A program made the translations under genes and the position numbers. Source: Actinomycetota bacterium (GTDB lineage Bacteria > Actinomycetota > Actinomycetes > S36-B12). Taken from it: DNA of 6,180 bases. Below, piece by piece: positions 1-6,180 of the stretch. The stretch covers positions 1 to 6,180 of the forward strand of contig JAPLBU010000095.1 of NCBI GenBank assembly GCA_026392575.1, read 5' to 3'. The notes under the pieces were generated by a model. That model saw only the letters and a list, made by a program, of their open reading frames with translations, had not been told where the DNA came from and ran no database searches. The stretch's first letter is position 1. Each line of letters starts with the position of its first letter.

Positions 1-80
1 GCGTCGTCGGTGAAGGTGATGCCGCTGTCGTGCAGATCGACCCAACGCCCCATCCCACACCGAACCGAGGAAACCAATGA
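1..80 (+). CDS. C-terminal end of an upstream suf-operon gene, possibly a Rieske-type ferredoxin (partial)
   Basis: The frame beginning at base 3 is open from the left edge and gives 25 residues (VVGEGDAAVVQIDP...NRGNQ) before a TGA at 78-80. That stop overlaps the sufC start as ATGA, the arrangement expected for two coupled genes. The alternating hydrophobic strand (VVGEGDAAVVQID) followed by a short polar Pro-rich tail resembles the last beta strand and tail of small Rieske [2Fe-2S] proteins. In many actinobacterial suf operons such a protein sits between sufD and sufC. No cluster-binding motif lies in the window, so the identity rests on position and a short tail. The end of a divergent SufD is the main alternative. 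That this is the coding frame is fairly secure; the product name is a guess. Confidence 0.45.
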   Translation, partial: VVGEGDAAVVQIDPTPHPTPNRGNQ

Positions 81-838
81 GCACCCTGGTGATCGACGAC
101 CTGCACGCGTCCGTGACGACCGATGCGGGTCCGCGCGAGATCCTGCGCGGCGTGACCCTCACCGTTGAGTCCGGCAGCACGCATGCCGTCATGGGGCCCA
201 ACGGATCAGGCAAGTCCACACTGGCCTATGTCATCGCCGGTCATCCGAAGTACATCGTGACGAGTGGGTCGATCACCCTCGACGGCGAGGACGTGCTGGC
301 GATGGCGGTCGACGAGCGCGCACGTGCGGGCCTGTTCCTGGCCATGCAGTACCCGGTCGAGGTACCAGGCGTGTCGGTGTCCAACTTCCTGCGGACGTCG
401 GCGACCGCTGTTCGCGGCGAGGCGCCCAAGCTGCGGCTGTGGATCAAGGAGCTCAAGGAGGCGATGTCGGCCCTCCAGATGGACCCCACCTTCGCCGAGC
501 GCAATGTCAACGAGGGCTTCAGCGGCGGCGAGAAGAAGCGCCACGAGATCCTGCAGCTGTCCCTGTTGAAGCCGAAGATCGCCATCCTCGATGAGACCGA
601 CTCCGGGCTCGACGTCGATGCCCTGCGTGTCGTCTCCGAGGGCTTCAATGCCTTCCGCGAGGAGACCGGGGCGGGCACGCTCCTGATCACCCACTACACG
701 CGGATCCTGCGCTACATCTCGCCCGACTTCGTGCACGTCTTCTTCGACGGACGCATCGTGGAGAGTGGCGGCCCGGAGCTGGCCGCGGTTCTCGAGGCCG
801 AAGGCTACGAGCGGTTCATCACGGCTGAGGCGTCGTAG
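77..838 (+). CDS. sufC: SufC, Fe-S cluster assembly ATPase
   Basis: This is the ATP-binding cassette ATPase of the cytosolic SufBCD scaffold, where ATP hydrolysis drives the conformational change needed to build iron-sulfur clusters on SufB/SufD. The 253-residue product is about the usual SufC length and has every ABC motif: Walker A GPNGSGKST (40-48), Q-loop Gln91 in MQYP, signature FSGGEKKR (148-155), Walker B IAILDETD (168-175) with Glu173, D-loop SGLD (176-179) and switch His206 in ITHYTR. The signature FSGGEKKR and the ETDSGLD stretch, in place of the usual EPTSGLD, are typical of SufC rather than transporter ATPases. There are no membrane segments. ATG 77 is preceded by GAGG (67-70) with six bases between, and it overlaps the upstream stop. 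The next gene, sufS, starts eight bases after the TAG stop. No promoter is visible in front, so expression probably depends on a start left of the window. Confidence 0.97.
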   Translation: MSTLVIDDLHASVTTDAGPREILRGVTLTVESGSTHAVMGPNGSGKSTLAYVIAGHPKYIVTSGSITLDGEDVLAMAVDERARAGLFLAMQYPVEVPGVSVSNFLRTSATAVRGEAPKLRLWIKELKEAMSALQMDPTFAERNVNEGFSGGEKKRHEILQLSLLKPKIAILDETDSGLDVDALRVVSEGFNAFREETGAGTLLITHYTRILRYISPDFVHVFFDGRIVESGGPELAAVLEAEGYERFITAEAS

Positions 839-846
839 GGATCCTC

Positions 847-2127
847 GTGTTGCAGCCAATAGATGTCGACAGGATCAGGAAGGACTTCCCGATCCTGCAG
901 CGCACTGTGCGCGACAATCGACCTCTGGTCTATCTCGACAGCGGGGCGACGAGCCAGAAGCCCATGGCGGTTCTCGACGCGGAGCGTGCCTTCTACGAGA
1001 CCTCCAATGCCGGTGTCCACCGGGGTGCGCATCAACTGGCGGAGGAAGCCACAGATGCATACGAGGGCGCGCGAGCGACCATCGCGGGATTCGTCGGCGC
1101 GCAACCTGCCGAACTCGTGTTCACGAAGAACGCGACGGAGAGCCTGAACCTTGCCGCCTATGCGTTCTCCAACGCCACGGCGAAGGCCGTCCATGCCCCG
1201 GACTCCGTGGATCGTCGATTCGTTCTTTCGCCGGGTGACTCGATCGTGGTCACCCAGATGGAACATCACGCCAATCTGGTGCCGTGGCAGGAGGCCTGCG
1301 CCAAGACGGGAGCAACGCTGCGGTGGATCGGGCTAACGGATGAGGGGCGACTCGATCTCGAGGCGCTCGACTCGGTGATCGACGAGACGACGCGCGTGGT
1401 GTCGGTCGTCCACCAGTCGAACATCCTGGGCACCATCAATCCCGTCCAGGCGATAATGGGACGAGCCCATGAGGTTGGTGCGCTGGGTGTGGTCGACGCG
1501 TGTCAGTCGATTCCGCACATGCCCGTCGACGTGCACGATCTCGGTGCCGACCTGGTGGCCTGGAGCGGTCACAAGATGCTCGGACCAACGGGTATCGGGC
1601 TGTTGTGGGGACGCTCCGAGGTGCTGCAGGCCATGCCGCCTTTCGTCAGTGGTGGATCGATGATCGAGACAGTCTTCATGGAGCACAGCACCTACGCCGA
1701 ACCGCCGAAGCGTTTTGAGGCAGGCACCCCCATGGTCGCGCAGGCCGTGGGCCTTGCGGCCGCCGTCCGGTATCTCGACGATCTCGGGATGGACGCCGTC
1801 GCCGCGCACGAGCACGATCTGACGGGCTATGCACTTGGGCAGCTGGAAGAGCTCCGGGGCGTGCGCATCATCGGGCCGCGCGACAACGTCGATCGCGGAA
1901 GCGCAGTGTCATTTGTCGTCGACGGGCTGCATCCCCACGACGTGGGTCAGTTCCTCGACGACAAGGGTGTCGCCGTTCGAGTTGGCCACCACTGTGCGTG
2001 GCCGACATGTCGCCGATTCGGTGTTCCTGCGACCACGCGAATCTCGCCCTACATCTACAACGACCGCGCAGACATCGACATCGCGATGGAAGGCATCATG
2101 GCCGCACAGAAGTTCTTCGGGGTCTGA
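847..2127 (+). CDS. sufS: SufS, group II cysteine desulfurase
   Basis: This PLP enzyme converts L-cysteine to L-alanine and leaves a persulfide on an active-site cysteine, which passes sulfur to SufU and the SufBCD scaffold. The 426-residue product fits the class V aminotransferase fold: N-terminal YLDSGATSQKP (29-39), the EHHANLVPWQ motif (139-148) whose His stacks on PLP, VVDACQS (215-221) with Asp217 and Gln220, Lys243 in SGHKMLGPTG as the PLP Schiff-base lysine, and catalytic Cys383 in RVGHHCAWP. The short loop around Cys383 places it in the SufS/CsdA group, not IscS/NifS. The start is GTG 847, with a purine stretch AGGGA (837-841) just upstream; TTG 850 is possible and changes one residue. 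It follows sufC by eight bases, and sufU begins one base after its TGA. The active site looks complete, so the protein should be functional. Confidence 0.96.
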   Translation: MLQPIDVDRIRKDFPILQRTVRDNRPLVYLDSGATSQKPMAVLDAERAFYETSNAGVHRGAHQLAEEATDAYEGARATIAGFVGAQPAELVFTKNATESLNLAAYAFSNATAKAVHAPDSVDRRFVLSPGDSIVVTQMEHHANLVPWQEACAKTGATLRWIGLTDEGRLDLEALDSVIDETTRVVSVVHQSNILGTINPVQAIMGRAHEVGALGVVDACQSIPHMPVDVHDLGADLVAWSGHKMLGPTGIGLLWGRSEVLQAMPPFVSGGSMIETVFMEHSTYAEPPKRFEAGTPMVAQAVGLAAAVRYLDDLGMDAVAAHEHDLTGYALGQLEELRGVRIIGPRDNVDRGSAVSFVVDGLHPHDVGQFLDDKGVAVRVGHHCAWPTCRRFGVPATTRISPYIYNDRADIDIAMEGIMAAQKFFGV

Positions 2128-2128
2128 C

Positions 2129-2582
2129 GTGAACGTCGAAGCCCTGTATCAGGACATCATCCTCGAACCCGCGTGGGCGCCAGCTCCTCGCCGACCCAGC
2201 GGGGGAGTCACATCAGGTCAACCCCACGTGTGGTGACGAGGTCACGGTGCAGGTGGGTCTGGATTCCGATGGTCACCTCCTGGTGGGCTACGAAGGCCAG
2301 GGCTGCTCGATCTCCCAGGCGAGTGCCAGCGTCATGTCGGAACTCGTGGCAGGGTTCGATCCCGCGCAGGGTGATGACGCCCGTCGTGCCTTCGTGGAAC
2401 TCATGCACAGCAAGGGGGCTGCCGAACCGGACGAGGATGTGCTCGGTGACGCCGTTGCGTTCGTTGGCGTTGCCAAGTACCCCGCCCGCATCAAGTGCGC
2501 CCTCCTTCCGTGGATGGCGCTGCAGGACGCCGAGGCCAAGGCCGGTATCGGGATCGCTCAGGAAGGGACCAGTACGTCATGA
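2129..2582 (+). pseudogene. sufU: SufU, zinc-dependent sulfur transfer protein; frameshifted near codon 13
   Basis: SufU accepts the persulfide sulfur from SufS at a zinc site by ligand exchange and hands it on for cluster assembly. From GTG 2129 one frame reads MNVEALYQDIILE, a normal SufU N-terminus, then degenerates and stops at TGA 2234-2236. The body is in another frame, readable from about 2166 (NPRGRQLLADPAGESHQVNP) to TGA 2580-2582. It carries all four expected zinc-ligand positions: Cys codon 2229 and Asp codon 2235 in CGDEV, Cys codon 2304 in GCSISQAS, and Cys codon 2496 in KCALL. Between ILE and NPRG the family normally has His-Tyr-Lys/Arg, so about 11 bases seem deleted; restoring them gives about 154 residues, a normal length. 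The body frame has no start codon before GTG 2247, which lies beyond the first two zinc ligands. GGGG at 2119-2122 is a weak ribosome site. This could be a real mutation or a sequence error. Confidence 0.85.
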
Positions 2583-2893
2583 CGGTTGCCACGGATGAGG
2601 ACATCATCGAGGCCATGAAGGACGTCGTCGACCCCGAACTGGGGATCAACGTCGTTGACCTCGGTCTGGTCTACGGAGTGAGCGTCGATGACGCCAACAT
2701 CGCAACGGTCGATATGACGTTGACCAGCGCCGCCTGCCCCCTGACCGATGTGATCGAGGATCAAACCCGCTCGGCCCTCCTTGAGATCGTCGACGACTTC
2801 CGGATCAACTGGGTCTGGATGCCCCCGTGGGGACCGGACAAGATCACCGACGATGGCCGCGAGATGCTCCGGGCACTGGGTTTCAACGTCTAA
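2579..2893 (+). CDS. sufT: SufT-like DUF59/MIP18 family Fe-S maturation protein
   Basis: This small cytosolic protein of the MIP18/DUF59 family acts as an auxiliary factor in iron-sulfur cluster maturation; the actinobacterial suf-linked members are called SufT. The 104-residue product is one domain. It has the diagnostic DPELGINVVDLGLVYGV segment (18-34), the conserved Cys53 in TSAACPLTDVI, and the C-terminal PPWGPDKIT block (82-90). I chose ATG 2579 because it overlaps the sufU stop as ATGA, matches the family N-terminus (ATDEDIIEAMKDVVDPE), and has AGGAAGGG (2560-2567) upstream, although with rather long 11-base spacing. The frame stays open upstream to 2495, but that stretch overlaps sufU and does not look like this family. 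If sufU is truly interrupted, coupling from sufU to sufT could be weakened. It is the last suf gene before the hairpin at 2902. Confidence 0.93.
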   Translation: MTVATDEDIIEAMKDVVDPELGINVVDLGLVYGVSVDDANIATVDMTLTSAACPLTDVIEDQTRSALLEIVDDFRINWVWMPPWGPDKITDDGREMLRALGFNV

Positions 2894-2901
2894 CCCCGTC
2901 C

Positions 2902-2967
2902 GTCTTGAGGTTGGTGGCGTTCCGGGGCGCCCGAAACGCCACCAACCTCAAGACCGGGTGGGTTTTT
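2902..2967 (+). terminator. Strong hairpin terminator at the end of the suf operon
   Basis: Two 20-base arms, 2902-2921 and 2935-2954, are perfect reverse complements (GTCTTGAGGTTGGTGGCGTT and its partner). Between them, after one mismatch (C2922/A2934), four more pairs (2923-2926 with 2930-2933) close a three-base loop. A run of five T (2963-2967) follows eight bases after the stem. It begins nine bases after the sufT stop, and the next gene starts at 3001, so an operon-ending terminator is the natural reading. The gap before the short T-run is longer than in a textbook intrinsic terminator, so it may act with Rho, protect the mRNA 3' end, or be one copy of a dispersed palindromic repeat. 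Confidence 0.75.
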
Positions 2968-2991
2968 GGGTTCTGCTGAGCCGCCTAGACT
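2963..2991 (+). promoter_or_regulatory. Possible promoter of the ABC-F gene
   Basis: TAGACT (2986-2991) matches the TANNNT form common in actinobacterial -10 elements. Seventeen bases upstream, TTTTTG (2963-2968) is a poor -35 and coincides with the T-run of the terminator. Transcription would start around 2997-3000, right at the ABC-F start codon, so the mRNA would be leaderless or nearly so. GAGG (2992-2995), five bases before ATG 3001, would also serve as a ribosome site on a longer transcript. It is supported mainly by the hexamer and by its position after a terminator. Confidence 0.35.
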
Positions 2992-3000
2992 GAGGCAACC

Positions 3001-4599
3001 ATGATCTCCACCACCGGCCTCGAGGTTCGGGCCGGTTCCTCCCTCCTGATCGAGAGCGCCTCACTGCGGATCGCCAAGGGCGACCGCATCGGGCTGGTCG
3101 GGCGCAACGGAGCCGGCAAGACAACCCTCACCCGCATCCTCGCCCAGGAGACCATGCCCGCGGGCGGTGCCATCCATGTGACCGGCACGGTTGGCTACCT
3201 GCCGCAGGATCCGCGGTCCGGCAACCCTGACGAGATCGCCCGCGATCGAATCCTCTCGGCCCGCGGACTGCACGACGTCGTGCGGCGCATGCAGGAGTCC
3301 AGCATGGGCATGGGCACAACCGACGAGGCGGAGCGCGAGCGTCTGATTGCGCGCTACTCCCGCGCGGAAGCGGAGTTCGACGCGCTGGGCGGCTACGCGG
3401 TGGAGTCGCAGGCGGCGGCGATCGCGGCAAGCGTGGGGCTGCAGGAGCGCATCCTCGACCAGCCCCTCGGCACCCTGTCGGGCGGTCAGCGCCGTCGCGT
3501 TGAGCTCGCCAGAATCCTGTTCAGCGGCGCCGACGTGCTGCTGCTCGATGAGCCCACCAACCACCTCGACGCCGACTCGGTGCGGTGGCTGCGCAAGTTC
3601 CTGGCGTCCTACGAGGGCGGCTTCATCGTCATCAGCCACGACAACGAACTGCTGCAGGACACGGTCAACAAGGTGTGGCATCTGGATGCCAATCGCCGCG
3701 AGATCGACCTGTACGCAATGGGCTGGAAGGCCTACCTGACGGCGCGTGAGGCCGACGAGCGTCGTCGTCGTCGCGAGCGGCGCAACGCCGAGCAGCAGGC
3801 CGATGCCCTGCGGTCCCAGGCGGAGAAGATGCGAGCCAAGGCGACGAAGGCCAAGGCAGCTCAGTCGATGCTGAAGCGGGCCGACAAGATCATGGCGTCG
3901 AGCGATGAGGTTCGTCGCAGCGACAAGGTCGCGGCTCTGCGGTTCCCCGAGCCGAAACCATGTGGGCGGGTGCCGCTGATGGCGTCGGGCCTGTCCCGGT
4001 CATACGGATCCCTCGAGGTGTTCACCGATGTCGATCTGGCCATCGACCGGGGGAGCAGGGTCGTGATCCTGGGGCTCAACGGAGCCGGCAAGACCACCCT
4101 GCTGCGGATTCTCGCTGGCGTCGACAAGCCGGACACAGGTGAGATCACGCCCGGTCATGGAGCAGTGATCGGCTACTACGCGCAGGAACACGAGACCCTC
4201 GACCCGACCGCCACCGTCTTGGAGACCATGCGGCATGCCGCACCGCACCTCGATGACACCCGGCAGCGCACGGTGCTGGGCTCCTTCCTGTTCGAGGGCG
4301 ATGCGGCCAGCAAGCCGACGGGGGTGCTCTCCGGAGGCGAGAAGACCCGACTGGCGCTGGCCTGTCTGGTTGTCTCAGGCGCCAATGTGCTGCTCCTCGA
4401 CGAACCCACCAACAACCTCGACCCAGCGAGCCGCGAGGAGGTCCTCGGGGCGCTGTCGCGATACGAGGGGGCAGTGATCCTCGTCTCGCACGATCCGGGG
4501 GCGGTCATGGCTCTCGCCCCCGAGCGGGTACTCATCCTCCCCGACGGTGACGAGGACCTGTGGAATGACGACTACGCGGATCTGGTTGAACTGGCTTGA
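3001..4599 (+). CDS. ABC-F family ATPase, two tandem ATP-binding domains
   Basis: This soluble protein has two fused ABC ATPase domains and no membrane segment, the hallmark of the ABC-F family. Those members studied bind the ribosome E site and rescue stalled translation or protect against ribosome-targeting antibiotics. Domain 1: Walker A GRNGAGKT (34-41), Q69, signature LSGGQRRR (159-166), Walker B VLLLDEPT (179-186) with Glu184, His213. Domain 2: Walker A GLNGAGKT (358-365), Q395, signature LSGGEKTR (443-450), Walker B VLLLDEPT (463-470) with Glu468, His497. The linker (about 236-318) is strongly basic and probably helical (RRRRRERR at 254-261, then Lys/Arg/Ala-rich), as expected of the P-site tRNA interaction motif. 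The 532-residue length is normal. ATG 3001 has GAGG five bases upstream. It resembles what I recall of M. tuberculosis Rv1473, annotated as a macrolide transport ATPase. Housekeeping and resistance roles cannot be told apart here. Confidence 0.93.
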   Translation: MISTTGLEVRAGSSLLIESASLRIAKGDRIGLVGRNGAGKTTLTRILAQETMPAGGAIHVTGTVGYLPQDPRSGNPDEIARDRILSARGLHDVVRRMQESSMGMGTTDEAERERLIARYSRAEAEFDALGGYAVESQAAAIAASVGLQERILDQPLGTLSGGQRRRVELARILFSGADVLLLDEPTNHLDADSVRWLRKFLASYEGGFIVISHDNELLQDTVNKVWHLDANRREIDLYAMGWKAYLTAREADERRRRRERRNAEQQADALRSQAEKMRAKATKAKAAQSMLKRADKIMASSDEVRRSDKVAALRFPEPKPCGRVPLMASGLSRSYGSLEVFTDVDLAIDRGSRVVILGLNGAGKTTLLRILAGVDKPDTGEITPGHGAVIGYYAQEHETLDPTATVLETMRHAAPHLDDTRQRTVLGSFLFEGDAASKPTGVLSGGEKTRLALACLVVSGANVLLLDEPTNNLDPASREEVLGALSRYEGAVILVSHDPGAVMALAPERVLILPDGDEDLWNDDYADLVELA

Positions 4600-4612
4600 C
4601 GAAGGAGTGCCC

Positions 4613-5398
4613 ATGACCGAGTACGGCGAGCAGGACCGGGTGCGCATCGAGCGAGTGGGCGACGTCGTCCACGTGACCCTGTGCAACCCGGACGCGCGCA
4701 ACGCCCAGACCCCAGCAACCTGGCGTCGGCTGGCCTCGATCCCCGAGCTGCTGACGGACGATGTGCGGGCTGTTGTCCTGACGGGCGAAGGGGCCAGCTT
4801 CTCAGCCGGGCTGGACCGGCGGATGCTCACTCCCGACGGCGTGCCGGGCGAGGAGTCCCTGCTGAGCCTGGCCACCTACCCGCCTGAGCAGATGGATGCC
4901 TTCATCCAGGCGGCGCAGGCCGCCTTCACCTGGTGGCGGCGCGTGCCGCAGATCACCATCGCCCTCGTGCAGGGACATGCCATCGGAGCGGGTTTCCAGC
5001 TGGCACTGGCCTGTGACCTGATGGTCGTCGCACCGGATGCGAAACTCGCGATGCGAGAGACGTCGCTCGGGCTCGTGCCCGATCTCGGCGGCACCGGGCC
5101 CCTGGTGTCTGTAGTCGGCTACTCGCGTGCCCTTGAGATCTGCGCGACTGGCCGGTATGTCGAGGCGGCGGAGGCCGTGTCGAGTGGGATCGCCATCGCC
5201 GAGGTGGCGACGGAGCAGTGGGACGCGTACATCGCTCGGCTGCTCAAGCCGATCATCGCGGCCATGCCAGGGGCGGTGACCGAGCTCAAGTCCCTGCTGC
5301 AGGGTGCTTCAACGTCACCCGACCAGACCGGTCGCGAGAGAGCTGCTCAGATTCGGCGACTGTCGGAACTGGCGACGCTGCTGGGTGGCGGTGCCTGA
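4613..5398 (+). CDS. Enoyl-CoA hydratase/isomerase (crotonase) family protein, EchA12-like
   Basis: This is a crotonase-fold enzyme acting on an acyl-CoA thioester, probably in fatty-acid or related acyl-CoA metabolism; the substrate is unknown. The 261-residue product has the two oxyanion-hole regions of the family: FSAGLD (63-68) and HAIGAGFQLALACDL (122-136). AKLAMRETSLGLVPDLGGT (143-161) contains Glu149, which aligns with Glu164 of rat hydratase. The position of the other hydratase glutamate (Glu144 in rat) is Gln129 here, and the PDLGG motif is common in isomerase-like members, so plain hydratase activity is doubtful. ATG 4613 is chosen because GAAGGAG (4601-4607) lies five bases upstream. 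The frame is open back to 4547, but that would overlap the ABC-F gene. It follows ABC-F by 13 bases, and its stop overlaps the exporter start, so the three genes probably share a transcript. The neighbourhood resembles M. tuberculosis echA12 beside Rv1473. Confidence 0.9.
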   Translation: MTEYGEQDRVRIERVGDVVHVTLCNPDARNAQTPATWRRLASIPELLTDDVRAVVLTGEGASFSAGLDRRMLTPDGVPGEESLLSLATYPPEQMDAFIQAAQAAFTWWRRVPQITIALVQGHAIGAGFQLALACDLMVVAPDAKLAMRETSLGLVPDLGGTGPLVSVVGYSRALEICATGRYVEAAEAVSSGIAIAEVATEQWDAYIARLLKPIIAAMPGAVTELKSLLQGASTSPDQTGRERAAQIRRLSELATLLGGGA

Positions 5399-6180
5399 TG
5401 TCGCATGAGAGCGGCTGGATGGCCTATCGGTCCCTGACGCGGGATCCCTCCGTCTCGGAACGCAAGGTCAACCGCGCCCTTGTGCGTCGCATCTTCGGCT
5501 ACGCGGGCAAGTACCGAACCCTGATCATCTTCTTCCTCATCACCCTCGTGTTCGTGTCGCTATTGAGCGTTGCGCAGCCGTTGATGATCCCTCGGCTCGT
5601 CGACGACGGCATCAATCAGGGCAACGCCCAGGTGGTCACGGTCACGGCGCTGATCATCGCCGTCCTCGCGATCCTCGATGCCGCACTGGGACTTGTCAGC
5701 CGGTGGTTCTCGGCGCGGATCGGTGAAGGGCTCATCTACGATCTCCGCACAGAGGTCTACGACCATGTCCAGCGACAGTCGGTGGCGTTCTTCACGCGGG
5801 CGCAGACCGGTGCCCTGATCTCCCGCCTCAACAGCGATGTCATCGGCGCGCAGCAGGCCTTCACATCCACCCTCGGTGGCGTCCTCGGCAACCTGATCTC
5901 ACTGGTGATCGTGCTCACGGCGATGTTCATCCTGTCGTGGCAGGTGACCGTCGTCTCTTTGCTGCTCGTCCCGCTGTTCCTATTCCCCGCCCGGTACATG
6001 GGACGCCGTCTGCAGTCGATGACGCGTGAGTCCATGGGTCTCAACGCGGCCATGAGCACCCAGATGACGGAGCGGTTCAACGTGGCGGGTGCGCTCCTCG
6101 TCAAGCTCTTCGGACGTCCGGAGGACGAGGCCGCGGCCTTCTCGGGGCGTGCGGAGCGGGTCCGTGACATCGGGGTGCAG
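5398..6180 (+). CDS. ABC exporter, N-terminal membrane domain (partial, runs off the right edge)
   Basis: The frame is open from ATG 5398 to the end of the window, giving 261 residues without a stop. It reads as the transmembrane domain of a type I (MsbA/MdlB-like) exporter: a charged cytoplasmic N-terminus (1-40), then hydrophobic helices at about 42-62, 79-103, 158-180 and 182-200. The segment between helices 2 and 3 (GEGLIYDLRTEVYDHVQ at 109-125, then FFTRAQTGALISRLNSDV at 131-148) is the coupling-helix region of these exporters, and AGALLVKLFGR (230-240) matches the second intracellular loop. The ATPase domain, expected about 100 residues further on, lies outside the window. The substrate cannot be inferred. 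The start overlaps the preceding stop as TGATG, and no clear Shine-Dalgarno is visible, so translation is probably coupled. ATG 5419 is an alternative start seven codons in. Confidence 0.9.
   Translation, partial: MSHESGWMAYRSLTRDPSVSERKVNRALVRRIFGYAGKYRTLIIFFLITLVFVSLLSVAQPLMIPRLVDDGINQGNAQVVTVTALIIAVLAILDAALGLVSRWFSARIGEGLIYDLRTEVYDHVQRQSVAFFTRAQTGALISRLNSDVIGAQQAFTSTLGGVLGNLISLVIVLTAMFILSWQVTVVSLLLVPLFLFPARYMGRRLQSMTRESMGLNAAMSTQMTERFNVAGALLVKLFGRPEDEAAAFSGRAERVRDIGVQ

Noticed and set aside
206..859. Long open frame on the - strand opposite sufC (217 codons), with similar ones opposite sufS (1333-1815), ABC-F (3061-3681) and the crotonase gene (4375-4875).
   Set aside because: They lie entirely or mostly opposite well-supported genes, show no recognisable motifs, and are expected by chance in high-GC codon-biased DNA.
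2150..2236. Programmed ribosomal frameshift in sufU as an explanation of the two frames.
   Set aside because: There is no slippery heptamer or obvious stimulatory structure, and shifting frame alone would still leave the conserved His-Tyr residues missing. A small deletion explains both.
2495..2578. Upstream start for sufT at 2495, giving 132 residues.
   Set aside because: The extra 28 codons overlap sufU in another frame and do not resemble the DUF59 family; ATG 2579 gives a standard-length protein and an ATGA junction.
3760..3774. CGT trinucleotide repeat (four CGT then CGC).
   Set aside because: It encodes the RRRRR start of the basic linker in the ABC-F protein; it is short and explained by coding content.
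4547..4612. Upstream start for the crotonase gene at 4547.
   Set aside because: It would overlap the end of the ABC-F gene, while ATG 4613 has a strong GAAGGAG at ideal spacing and gives a normal-length family member.
1..6180. tRNA or rRNA genes, CRISPR arrays, insertion sequences, attachment sites.
   Set aside because: Nothing of these kinds was seen; genes fill almost all of the window, and the only gap over 20 bases is 2894-3000.

Overview
The window is compact, high-GC DNA with every gene on the + strand. Gene content, order and codon use point to an actinobacterium; I cannot place the genus. Layout: the last 25 codons of an upstream gene (possibly a Rieske-type ferredoxin), then sufC, sufS, a broken-looking sufU and sufT. 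A strong hairpin follows, then an ABC-F ATPase, an enoyl-CoA hydratase/isomerase family gene, and the first 261 codons of an ABC exporter that runs off the right edge.

The first half (1-2893) is the distal part of a SUF iron-sulfur cluster assembly operon. SufC is the ATPase of the SufBCD scaffold. SufS takes sulfur from cysteine. SufU is the zinc-dependent sulfur acceptor/transfer partner of SufS. SufT is a DUF59/MIP18 protein implicated in cluster maturation. Junctions are tight: ATGA overlap, 8-base gap, 1-base gap, ATGA overlap. This suggests one polycistronic mRNA with coupled translation, probably started left of the window and ended at the hairpin at 2902-2967.

The second half (3001-6180) looks like a separate unit. 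The ABC-F gene has its own possible promoter close to its start codon. The crotonase-fold gene follows after 13 bases with a strong Shine-Dalgarno sequence, and the exporter start overlaps the crotonase stop. From memory, Mycobacterium tuberculosis has an ABC-F gene (Rv1473) and echA12 (Rv1472) a few genes past its suf operon (Rv1460-Rv1466), so the neighbourhood may be an old actinobacterial association.

The main anomaly is sufU. Its N-terminus (from GTG 2129) and its body, with all four zinc-ligand positions, lie in different frames. The family's conserved His-Tyr-Lys/Arg-Asn stretch is missing exactly at the junction, as if about 11 bases had been lost. It is either a real lesion in a normally important gene or a sequence/assembly error. 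I see no evidence of an undescribed system; most of the window is ordinary housekeeping DNA.
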